DNA from: an uncultured Bacilli bacterium
Lineage (GTDB): Bacteria; Bacillota_I; Bacilli_A; RFN20; DUOF01
Reading direction: 5' to 3'
DNA: 64,000 nt
Assembly (NCBI GenBank): GCA_934183255.1
Contig: CAKPSD010000002.1
Coordinates: 102,631-166,630, forward strand
In this document: in pieces, positions 60,801-64,000 of the stretch
Position numbering within the stretch: the stretch's first letter is position 1
How the letters are laid out: each line of letters begins with the position of its first letter
Position numbers and translations under genes: made by a program
Notes under the pieces: generated by a model
Told to the model about the DNA's origin: nothing
Databases searched by the model: none
What the model saw: only the letters and a program-made list of their open reading frames with translations

Positions 60801-62029
60801 CTACTACCTCTTCCACTTCCAACAAATCCATTTACAAATTTTATTGTTCCAAGTGAATAAACGCCATATCCTCCAGAAGTACTATTAGAGATGATTTGTA
60901 AAGTATCTTTTGTAGAATAACTTGCACCTATAGTCATAACAGATGATGAATTATCGCCATAAATAGCCTCGTTTGCTACAATTAATCCATTATAAATATT
61001 AACAGTTGCAGCGTTAGTTGATATAGCATACTGTGAAATTCCATTAGTTAAATTCAATATTTGTAAATTTGTTGTATTGCTAGTAGCGCCGCCTATATTT
61101 AAAATTGATGATTCATCATAAATCCATACAGGAAGTGGATTTCCCGTTGCTCCAGTATTAGAAATTATTCCTTTTAAAATATTTAGTGTTCCACCTCTAA
61201 ATCTAATTGTATCATTAGAAGAACTTGTAATAGTACCCACACTACTATCACTAGAAGTATCTGTAATAGTTAAATTAGATGTGCCACTACCACTTGCATA
61301 AATAGCTAAAGCAGCATTAGCTGTAACATCTGGAGAATTAGTACAACTCCATGTTTTACCATTCAAATTTATTTTTCCTATAATAGCTGTATCATCTATA
61401 TAAACGCATTCATCTACATTCTTATCTAATATCAAAATTTTACTAGTAGAGTCTAGCGCTTTTATTCCATCTGTCAACGATGTATAATACGTTGATCCTA
61501 TATGAGCTACATTAGGATCCGTTTCACTTAAAGTTCTTGTAATTGTTTTGCTTACATCTGTTACTTTAGTGGCAGTAGAAGAGGAAGAATCGTAGGCATA
61601 TACTTTTATGTAAAAGGTTGTACCAGTTGATGGTAATTCTATTTTTCCAACACTGACAATAGGGCTTGTAACAGTTGGAGTGCATGATGAAGATGTAGTT
61701 ACACAATATCTTTCAGTCACAGAAAGACCATTTCCGTTTTCATCACACACAAATCCAACAAAAGTAACAAAAGTTTCATCACTAGATAAAGTAAAAGTTG
61801 CATTTTCATAATGCGTATAAGGCCATAAGATTTGAGTATTACACCCTAAAGAAGGAGTTATTTTTCTTTTACTTTCTTCTGCACTTTCAACAGGTTCACT
61901 AACAACCATATCTTCATTATTTTTTTCTTGTGCTTGTATATTATTTTGAATATAGAAAAAACAAGTGCACATAAAAGCAATTAGCATTACTAAATAAGAA
62001 AATATTTTTAATATTTTACTCTTTTTCAT
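45899..62029 (-). CDS. Giant beta-helix repeat surface protein, 5376 aa
   Basis: A secreted protein encoded by 16.1 kb, a quarter of this window. Order: signal peptide (about 1-33), an Ig/fibronectin-like N-terminal domain (about 50-165), about 16 repeated modules of 220-420 residues, a closing region with an Ig-like and a DUF5011/HYR-like domain (VEKGHGLKDLDIKAIDNYDE), one membrane helix (VIAILSLIILALSFVII) and a basic tail (KNKKRINV). Modules begin with AHIGSTYYTSL-like and ALDSTTKTIVLD phrases, then IDLNGKTWSCTG, ITITDNSGSIG, GILSTN-type coils and repeated IGN-STxSNLxI turns, then YNGTTYYGK. This is a right-handed beta-helix (pectin-lyase-like) fold without catalytic sites seen. No LPxTG sortase motif. 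ATG at 62029 follows AGGAGG. It is likely an adhesin. Confidence 0.9.
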   Translation of the reverse strand: MKKSKILKIFSYLVMLIAFMCTCFFYIQNNIQAQEKNNEDMVVSEPVESAEESKRKITPSLGCNTQILWPYTHYENATFTLSSDETFVTFVGFVCDENGNGLSVTERYCVTTSSSCTPTVTSPIVSVGKIELPSTGTTFYIKVYAYDSSSSTATKVTDVSKTITRTLSETDPNVAHIGSTYYTSLTDGIKALDSTSKILILDKNVDECVYIDDTAIIGKINLNGKTWSCTNSPDVTANAALAIYASGSGTSNLTITDTSSDSSVGTITSSSNDTIRFRGGTLNILKGIISNTGATGNPLPVWIYDESSILNIGGATSNTTNLQILNLTNGISQYAISTNAATVNIYNGLIVANEAIYGDNSSSVMTIGASYSTKDTLQIISNSTSGGYGVYSLGTIKFVNGFVGSGRGSSYAFNKTPTLDIGKIMKIASVAYNGTTYYGKIVSIAAAHIGSTVYTTLASGIKALDSTSKTLVLDSNSTECISISTTVKGTIDLNGKTWNCSGSAFELTGDSSNITITDNSGSIGSMTATVQVVTIKNNSTLYVHKGIYKSTSSNNQNETFEINSGCTAYIGTSSNTTSNLQVIGTAGAAVYSYKATIYINGGLIKSTGNSAVNFYNGNLYVFRGTIQATSSSSSYYAIDAHPAIITIGNSSSNPDNLKVLSNGGYAVNLSSASTMTLNSGVVLSTGNHGIYVNGGSSLSIGNTTYTSSENLYLLTGSSSSKSFYVTGGTSSANSTANIGVGFLGVKNASSYYTVYGKNNENYDKITWTNGYGYASYSATYDNSTYKGTAYGVVYIVGSPNVYYGSLKAAVNKTNSSTVTTIKTETSINECITISSTKKIIFDILDSWGCSGGNALKISGSSNYSEITIQNSGRYGENIHSNLDTISLSFAGTLTILGGRLEIYTTNTGNNYAAIWNTGMATINIGNSSDDLDLKIYNNSGYAIYSNSGRAININNGLIVGKTYGVYSTGSSNTVTIGASYSTKKTLQIISLNTDSASYGVYTSILNYVNGFMGSGYGVSNAFKYTSSMTGTADGYASVTYNGVTYNGIYGQAIASIGDVKYGTLQDAINALDSTTSKTIKLLDDINECVTVSDAKRGSIDLNSKTWSCKGNVLNISNSSAYITITDSNKSNVGKITTGSYPSGTIRVTAGTLYLSYGIIESNSTYSTVYTIYVGGGTLRINGGDTTNLQILSNAGPAIYVANNSSVTIWSNALIKSTASQAIYASGSSTTVEIRDGTIVSEGATDTISVNSGASLDIGYLGLNSPIYIINMNSSTSYYAVKNNSSTVKFNGGFIGSAAGASYAYYSITIPTGVAYTTSYTYNGTTYSGKSIGVAHIGSTYYSTLTDAFAALDNTTIKTIVLDSDIETSITINTAVKGIIDLNGKTWSNDNTVIAIFGASDITITNSISTIGKISTMASYAGAGFDTIYIRDGAILKIYKAILETNANLFFHLNGSTTYTGLINVNNATLIIGNASSTTSNLKLTSLGRAAVINVQSNANITINNGTLSNTYSSTEGCVIYTEYGSSGNTITINKGNLSSTNGYGINLRANANLIIGNENSTISNLKIISYYAALYITGANSNIHINTGLIISSNSTAIQGGTGTLTIGDGYGISEYSTVDNLQIITTSTSSSCYGISASDVDLNGGFVGATSRSRAVSRNIGGNMFDATVTYNGTTYYGQGAPIVAYIGDVYYGTLKAAINALDSSTTKTIKLVRSIEECISISTTKKGIIDLNGKNWTCTGGNALSIGGSSTGTEITITDTSNSVGTITASSDTISASFNGKLTILRGIIKTTNGATNYAAIWNSSQNLSIIIGDSGSTTSNLQILAGAGYAIYSSSTSSISINNGLIVGKTTGIYSGSSASIVNVGTTYSNSNTLHVLTTSTSTSYYGVSTVSGATFKFNAGFIGHAGSSMSGYAYATTPVSPYRIGSTVTYNGTTIYGYKAGYASLNSVYYGSLQYAANALPTSSSSTSATISLLANINESVTLSTSKYGTINLNGKTWTGTGNALSISNSSNTSDITITDITSSVGTVTAPSDTFSLSFAGTLTLLKGIFKTTSTGTNFAVIWNASGTPKIIIGDENSNTTNLQILAGAGYAIYSTVASEITVNNGLIVGKTYGIYSSNNSARVKIGAKYTRSSNLQIFSLSTSTSEYGIYTKSSVTFTCGFVGSAASKNFNASPNYPANGGMYSSTITYNGTTITGLITGYAKIYSVYYGGLQAAVDSITGTGTTPYIYLTANVNESVSISTSKNITIYLEGKTWNGGTGNALSITGGADNTSTITITDSSSDSSVGSISSSMVPIQGTYAGTLNVLRGKISATAYPAIAITGSYNQTLNIGNSTSNETNLQITTSASTYSAIQLPQTSDIATITINGGLIKGAYKAIHSIGKVTLNLYRGTVFASNHNAIHLGSIGGSSTLTIGDMTTTSNTLKIISGGSSSYAIAINGTSSEYATLKINGGFMGGNSGLAYTTSYTNVTINGELGDYPLYYDGTTYAGKVVYAASVTSGSTTTYFESIPNAFSTLNTSTKTIKLLKNYNGNITLNNVKAIIDLNGKGIYYSGSASTLTITGSTSNVTIKDTSSGVGNITYGSHSGSNYAIDLSGGTLYIYKGIIIGGDYAINASGGSITIGDSDSTTQNLQVSADVFAIKTSNSTSLNINKGNIGAVSGAVSLNGGTTYIGYHPTSNVSNLKINSIEVSNGTVNIMRGGIVGDDYAIWASSNSKINIGESSSIGSSSTIDNLKIIAKNSNAYAIKAYSSAINIYGGFMGASSGSSFAYTKDSNSKLTVYGELVDVTTTYDGITYSGKTVAVASIGDTYYYSLQDAFDALPSTEPSTYPTIKILGNRIEQVELSTTRYGIVDLNGKTWSTRNFNLYGTGGSNNKSNITITDNSGSIGSIISSIPGIYISDTQMNLKLIKGNYAGYYGVFFKGDTLTIGDSSSTLENLIINGTNYYGVYIYENSTAIINNAKITTSIAESTAGAIYSKGEVIMNGGTVTAKGNGVFLAAGAEFTMNGGTINSTENSYHGLYASGSSSSPINITINGGTIFGHQAIKTVYAAINIYGGTVTGGPNGGINISSGSLTIGNSSSSPTISSYGATIMSSVPVYIYNGKITGSISLSSDLTIYGGTIIGTINSMSSNVTITVGVVNDDYYSSADRLKIFNTSSGSYAITMNSGTFKFNRGFIGAASGNSYAYSLASGVSTIIGDVFNSSDVYNSTTYQGKAISVAHIGSTKYKTLKEAFDALDSTTTKRIVLDGNVDECIHISSTKKLILDLNGNKWDYTISSMPPFFIVGSDNNSDITITDNSSNASGQIGSSRLYTAISLGGDPGCDGCNNGIVKIIKGTIYGIQFNDWNLVIGDSASTSNNLRILGRGSLNPAIYVNYPNDKTFTYNGGFIGSDTNNNYNYTYGKNASGTTYTINGLETNTAITYNGITYYGIKLYVAHNQTYGTYYETLKDAFNGLSSTSTTKLWLDANRSECVSVSTKILAEIDLRGYTWEADSSCSITLSIGGSDYSTVTITDTSSNVGKIIAGNTHAISATSTLLNIYKGIITYKNSLSSPTIWITGKARINVGNSESTEENLQIYGDYYGIYIDDLSTTLSGTYVNAINAGLISANTYAVYFTSFNSVGAIMKLNVYGGTIKGSTGIYASVQYSARTRVSLTIGNSKSTINNLKIVSTSATGYGISTSGSSTSPSSLIINGGFIGSIDSTYGHTYSADSNTTVIINGAKINKTVSIDETTYYGFTVAIAHIGDTYYNSLEDAFDALDSTTNKTIVLDGNPNECVSFSTTKKGTIDLNGKTWSCTGNVLLEITGGSSNMSMITITDNSGSIGTMDASVENIRAYFDGSLSIDKGNLKAQYYVISTSNNNAKISLGSGATSASDLVISNTDSVPAINLSNALLFMYNGTIKNPSPYSSAAGISAYNSSVNVYKGVITSDSYAIKASNNSYIYVGNEHTTIDNLKVISTSTSNNTINLENSSFIYSGGFISNKVAAYNKNTTGVTYKINGHEMDVNTTYEETTYTGITLAAASIGDTYYVYVQDAVDALTSSSNDTTIKLEKSLAENVIINSKVGIIDLNDKTWYATTSDIQDALNIEQNSNITITSSVSSTNEYGGTISAYNIAIQVDSTSTLKVLKGSISGPTGIFSNGNVIIGDINNSNNIEIGGIQAISTNGGTLVVNDGTISGSLSSIDTTNTKININRGIIYSYNNAIDIKQGSSLTVGTLDSTLSNLMIIGRDDYGVKLSGTSSFTFIGGFIGSARGYDYAYQENASNVTYKIQGKAINVTATYDGVSYPGKTPVVAHIGSTYYNYLYKAFNDLNENTTVDTTIVLDADNIEECVVINATKVGTIDLNGKTWTCSNANAVLEISGGTSNKSKITITDNSGSIGTMDAAVETIRTDFEGTLQVRRGNLKAYYTSISKYNNNTNTIISLGDAADSASDLVISSTSSLPAINLNNAKLFMYNGTINSPSPYSSSEGIRANNSSSIYVYKGTITSGGYGINALNNSNIFIGNESSNTNNLKIETTTSNGAVLKLGSGSSTTITNGSIVGNSGIEIDGGSLEINGGTITGSGSTGISATNQANVTINGGNITSSTTYAIEINQSAYTMSGGTVIGTNGIQLVNTNNNYSIDITGGTIKGTGTNGVGIYANGNNYVEISNATIVGTSYGINSVNNNGKIIVNSGNVTGNIGIQAEETYMVHINGGIVTGTGSYAVNMVSGETFYYEGGTLIGSRNNKYSYYYGESVIPDIPYEEYTIINNDNMYETKLVTEKVASIVGGGEYYKLSEAIDAAKDGDTIKILKDITPSYTYDNKIYYGTTITKKLTIDLNGKTINYYIKSVNNNAGGSFIEIVNDVKIVGTGNIISYNTERARMITVMSSNTFTLGDANEAYSEDLVITSNYGYVISTASNNSTFVYNSGKLVVNSSNSKYSNIYDIYGRFVTRSGYHVEMTHVNNVHTAILVNESIINDNNQLEIIYKEMNDKLHIIVKSNKKDRTGVETISLDISKKVDSSYQYVNNTCEITNKECETVIDSSDLAYLYNVTYANELVIRYVNKNSEGMVLAEESIAKDLTITPTGGTSKSIYRGENDIISDGDILLLNVRDASTINDNMKANKEAVYAAIFGKHWNNILKTISDPQDVSNCLASSGSVCTNLTSMGFTATYNNSAPIPAGGVIFNKILVYNYAPKLNENTTVQNVTCEYGSECAVSELSFLDYKGNKIENVENIITLNGEVVNKVDSKKLGNYVVTTYAIDNYGNRSKNIVRTYSVVDTEAPVIEVSEKTIYVEKGHGLKDLDIKAIDNYDEDVTVEIITSGVNFNKKGTYEIIYKATDSSGNTTLIYRTVVVRNTREITLYIVIAILSLIILALSFVIIKNKKRINV
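47150..61515 (-). repeat. Array of about 16 beta-helix modules
   Basis: Module starts (the AHIGSTYY-like phrase) lie near 61500, 60685, 59635, 58860, 58020, 56960, 56175, 55390, 54495, 53590, 52345, 51690, 50780, 49935, 49120 and 47720. Spacing is 650-1400 bases. Modules share the order GD/GS-x-YY-x-x-L, ALDSTT, DLNGKTW, ITITD-S-x-VG, several GN/GD-S-STxNL turns and YNGTTYYG. They are diverged rather than identical, which points to old duplications. Confidence 0.88.
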
Positions 62030-62050
62030 ACTAATCACCTCCTAATACAC

Positions 62051-62090
62051 AATACTATAAGTATATAGTATTATAAAAGATTTCAAATCT
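62051..62090. promoter_or_regulatory. Inverted repeats in the leader of the giant gene
   Basis: AATACTATA-AGTA-TATAGTATT (62051-62072) is a perfect 9-4-9 inverted repeat, and AGATTT-C-AAATCT (62078-62090) a second one. They surround the probable -10 box TATAAT (minus strand, near 62075-62070) 20-40 bases before the SD. They could be operators or a protective 5' stem. The gene is too large to express without control. Confidence 0.5.
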
Positions 62091-62143
62091 CAACAAATGC
62101 CCACAATTTTTGCAAGATTTTGTTGAAAAAGATATGATTTTCA

Positions 62144-62167
62144 TATTATTTTATATATAAAATAATA
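62144..62167. repeat. Perfect 24-base palindrome
   Basis: TATTATTTTATATATAAAATAATA reads the same on both strands. It is AT-only and lies between the hpf terminator and the leader of the giant gene. It may be a protein-binding site or simply AT-rich chance. Confidence 0.4.
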
Positions 62168-62182
62168 AATTTTTTTACTAAC

Positions 62183-62208
62183 AAAAAAAGGAGCAAAAAA
62201 ATGCTCCT
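62183..62208 (-). terminator. Terminator of hpf
   Basis: On the minus strand AGGAGCA-TTTTTT-TGCTCCT makes a seven-pair hairpin followed by a seven-T run, 30 bases past the hpf stop codon. Confidence 0.92.
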
Positions 62209-62235
62209 AAAAAGTTACTTAAATTTGTATTTAAA

Positions 62236-62769
62236 TTACTCTACTTCAATTAAGCCATATCCACCATTTCTACGTCTATAAACAACAGCATAATTTTCAT
62301 TTTCACTATCCTTATAAATATAGAAATCATGTCCTAACATTGTCATATTAGCAATTGCTTGATCCAAATCCATAACATCAACACTAATAACTTTAGTTTT
62401 TACTAAGATTTCTTTTTCATCTTTCTTTTCATCACCAATTTCATCTAATGCAAGAACTGAGCCCAAATGTTCTTTATTCTTTCTATTCATTTTAGTTTTA
62501 GCTTTTCTAAGTTGTGATTCTAGTTTTTCTACAGCTTCATCAACACCATTATAAATGTTTTCATTTATAACTTCTGCTCTTAATACAGCAACTTTAGTAG
62601 GAATAGTAACTTCAATCTTTTGACCTACTTTATATGTTCTTACTAAAACTCTACATTCAACATCATCACCAACAATAAAGAATTTTTCTAAAACCTTTAA
62701 TTTATCCTCTATAACATTTCTCATTGCTTCAGTTACTTCAATATTTTTTCCAACAACTTGATATTTCAT
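62236..62769 (-). CDS. hpf: Long-form ribosome hibernation promoting factor
   Basis: A 177-residue protein that binds 30S subunits and joins ribosomes into inactive 100S dimers. The N-terminal domain (1-105) begins MKYQVVGKNIEVTEAMRNVI and has the VDEAVEKLESQLRKAK helix. The C-terminal domain (about 122-177) carries MDLDQAIANMTMLGHDFYIY and the YRRRNGGYGLIEVE ending of the long form. Length is normal. ATG at 62769 follows AAGGAGGAAATAAT. It has its own promoter and terminator, as for a stress gene. Confidence 0.96.
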   Translation of the reverse strand: MKYQVVGKNIEVTEAMRNVIEDKLKVLEKFFIVGDDVECRVLVRTYKVGQKIEVTIPTKVAVLRAEVINENIYNGVDEAVEKLESQLRKAKTKMNRKNKEHLGSVLALDEIGDEKKDEKEILVKTKVISVDVMDLDQAIANMTMLGHDFYIYKDSENENYAVVYRRRNGGYGLIEVE

Positions 62770-62799
62770 TATTATTTCCTCCTTAACTAACGCATAGTA

Positions 62800-62828
62800 A
62801 TATTAACACAAACAAATTATTAATACAA
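62800..62828 (-). promoter_or_regulatory. Promoter of hpf
   Basis: On the minus strand TTGTAT (62828-62823) and TAATAT (62805-62800) are separated by 17 bases, about 30 bases before the start codon. Confidence 0.5.
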
Positions 62829-62855
62829 TAAATCTAAATATTTTATAATTTATTT

Positions 62856-63350
62856 TTATAAAATAATTATTGCAAACAAGCACGCAAGAACTAACAAAAA
62901 AGTCAATACTTTACATATTTTTAATATTTTATATCTTTTTACAACTTGCTCATCAATATAAAATCTATTTTCTAATATTTTCATCTCACAATCAGCATCT
63001 ATTTTAATCGCTGGAGTATTCTCCTTAAAAACATTAAAACCTAATTTAACATTACTTTCATCCTTAGACATAAATTTAGCTTTAAAACTAATAGTTTTTC
63101 CCTTTTTATCCCTTCTAATATCAAAAATACCAAATATACTAATAATAAAGAAAAATAACTCTACTATTAACCACAATTTACATTTAATTTCATTCCAATT
63201 ATAGATTTCTACTTCGCATTCATTATCACAATCAATTACACCTACTAATCTTCTATTTTTATCTTTTTTATATTTAAATCTACTACCATTAACTAAAATA
63301 ACATTATCATATGCTTTATTATCAATAACACTCAAATTAACTTTACTCAT
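62856..63350 (-). CDS. Hypothetical membrane protein, 164 aa
   Basis: A protein with two hydrophobic segments (about 55-75, LWLIVELFFFIISIFGIF, and 145-162 at the C-terminus) and beta-rich soluble pieces between them. I do not recognise the family. ATG at 63350 is preceded by AAAGGAGGTGC; a TTG at 63356 is too close to that SD. It overlaps the upstream gene's stop region and is probably co-expressed with it. The function is unknown. Confidence 0.65.
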   Translation of the reverse strand: MSKVNLSVIDNKAYDNVILVNGSRFKYKKDKNRRLVGVIDCDNECEVEIYNWNEIKCKLWLIVELFFFIISIFGIFDIRRDKKGKTISFKAKFMSKDESNVKLGFNVFKENTPAIKIDADCEMKILENRFYIDEQVVKRYKILKICKVLTFLLVLACLFAIIIL

Positions 63351-63352
63351 GA

Positions 63353-63793
63353 TCAAGCACCTCCTTTAGAAGTAGATGCTATTCCTGTAATTAAAGAAAT
63401 AGCTAAAAGCACAACACCCACTATTATAACTGTAATATAAATTTTTAACCTATCTCTTGCTTTAGTCCACTTAAGATCACATAGCATTAAAAGTATCGCA
63501 CCTGCAGTAAGTATACCTGTAATAATTGCAAACATAGGTATATTACTACTAAAGAATACTAGTGCTTTTTCAAAAGTGCTTTTCCCACTAAGCGCATCTC
63601 TAAATTCAGGATATAATAATGGTAATCCTAGAAGACCAATAATAGTTAAAGCCATAAACAGATAAAAGAAAACTCGCAAAATCATAGCAAAAAAACCGCC
63701 AAACATAAGCAAAAAGCTAACTATTGCAAAATTAGAAAGAATTATACCAAATCTAGCCATATATCGTCTAACAATAAGACAGCTATTATTCAT
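63353..63793 (-). CDS. Hypothetical membrane protein, 146 aa
   Basis: Four predicted membrane helices (about 14-32, 35-58, 80-104 and 118-140), short loops and a conserved-looking basic start (IVRRYMARFG). No family is recognised. ATG at 63793 has a GAGGTG site. The next gene follows with a TGA/TTG overlap, so these two small membrane proteins likely act together. Confidence 0.65.
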   Translation of the reverse strand: MNNSCLIVRRYMARFGIILSNFAIVSFLLMFGGFFAMILRVFFYLFMALTIIGLLGLPLLYPEFRDALSGKSTFEKALVFFSSNIPMFAIITGILTAGAILLMLCDLKWTKARDRLKIYITVIIVGVVLLAISLITGIASTSKGGA

Positions 63794-63847
63794 AAATCCT
63801 CACCTCTTATCATTATGTTATCAAATATTTCAACTTTTATTAAATGT

Positions 63848-64000
63848 TTATGAAATTAATTTATCCAATTCACTATATAAATATTTCAAAATATCACTAT
63901 TTAATTCACTAATAGCAAAACATTTCTTTCCTATATCTTTAAGGGAAGCTCCTATATGATATAGTTTTATGTTATCTATTATTAAGAATCTATCATGAAA
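63848..64000 (-). CDS. C-terminal end of a PLD-like protein (partial)
   Basis: The last 50 codons of a gene that runs off the end of the window. It reads FHDRFLIIDN-x-x-x-YHIGASLKDIGKK-x-FAIS, the closing motif of a group of phospholipase-D-like (HxD-type) domains often fused to DNA-binding or antirepressor-like N-termini. The N-terminus and therefore the full identity lie outside. Stop codon at 63848-63850. Confidence 0.7.
   Translation of the reverse strand, partial: FHDRFLIIDNIKLYHIGASLKDIGKKCFAISELNSDILKYLYSELDKLIS

Noticed and set aside
47150..61515. CRISPR or short DNA repeat array
   Set aside because: The repetition is in protein modules of 650-1400 bases with diverged DNA; no short direct repeats with unique spacers were found anywhere in the window.

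Overview
The window is strongly AT-rich chromosomal DNA from a low-GC Firmicutes-type bacterium. Long reading frames close with the standard code: rnr ends in TGA, and the only tRNA seen is a tRNA-Trp(CCA), so UGA is not recoded as Trp. Compact operons, SD-led genes, an M60 (mucinase-type) peptidase, several membrane-anchored Ig-like surface proteins and an enormous beta-helix surface protein suggest a host-associated, probably gut, member of the Bacilli close to the Mollicutes/RF39-like lineages. That placement is inference, not proof. Almost all genes lie on the minus strand; the plus-strand exceptions are at 9802-10923, 21738-24354, 25216-25419 and 44506-44901.

Layout. 1-5 kb: a trans-translation and RNA quality-control block, rnr > smpB > a 104-aa unknown > a HExxH metallopeptidase-like protein > ssrA (tmRNA). 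5-9.7 kb: a Sel1-repeat protein, then a TetR-controlled ABC exporter operon ending in a metallo-beta-lactamase-fold gene. 9.8-14.2 kb: an alkaline-phosphatase-superfamily enzyme convergent with an M60 peptidase. 14.2-17.5 kb: small unknown genes, one apparently split by a -1 frameshift at an A8 run, then tRNA-Trp, yqeY, acyl carrier protein and a kinase-like protein. 17.5-26.6 kb: yvcK-like, two membrane or surface proteins, an RluA-family pseudouridine synthase, phosphohexomutase, a HAD hydrolase and an M48 protease. 26.6-28.4 kb: an ATPase + TOPRIM pair resembling anti-phage systems. 28.4-38.8 kb: a tightly packed operon of coaE, a DnaJ-like protein without a J-domain, a coiled-coil SF1 helicase, an unknown protein, a membrane-anchored J-like protein lacking HPD, and an Ig-like surface protein. 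This is the best candidate for an undescribed system. 38.9-44.3 kb: a complete glycerol-use operon (acylglycerol lipase, GlpK, GlpA-like dehydrogenase, FAD/NAD oxidoreductase, DUF1667).

44.5-64 kb: a zinc-ribbon membrane protein, a decayed DUF4143 ATPase, then a single 16.1-kb gene for a 5376-aa surface protein built from about 16 repeated beta-helix modules, followed by hpf, two small membrane proteins and the truncated end of a PLD-like gene.

Functional links. Several genes serve ribosome rescue and hibernation (ssrA, smpB, rnr, hpf, yqeY). coaE and ACP connect CoA to acyl carriers. The lipase-to-GlpK-to-GlpA chain explains how glycerol can be taken from acylglycerols. M60, the giant protein and the Ig-like proteins point to life on a host surface. 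All assignments were made by reading motifs; no database search was run.
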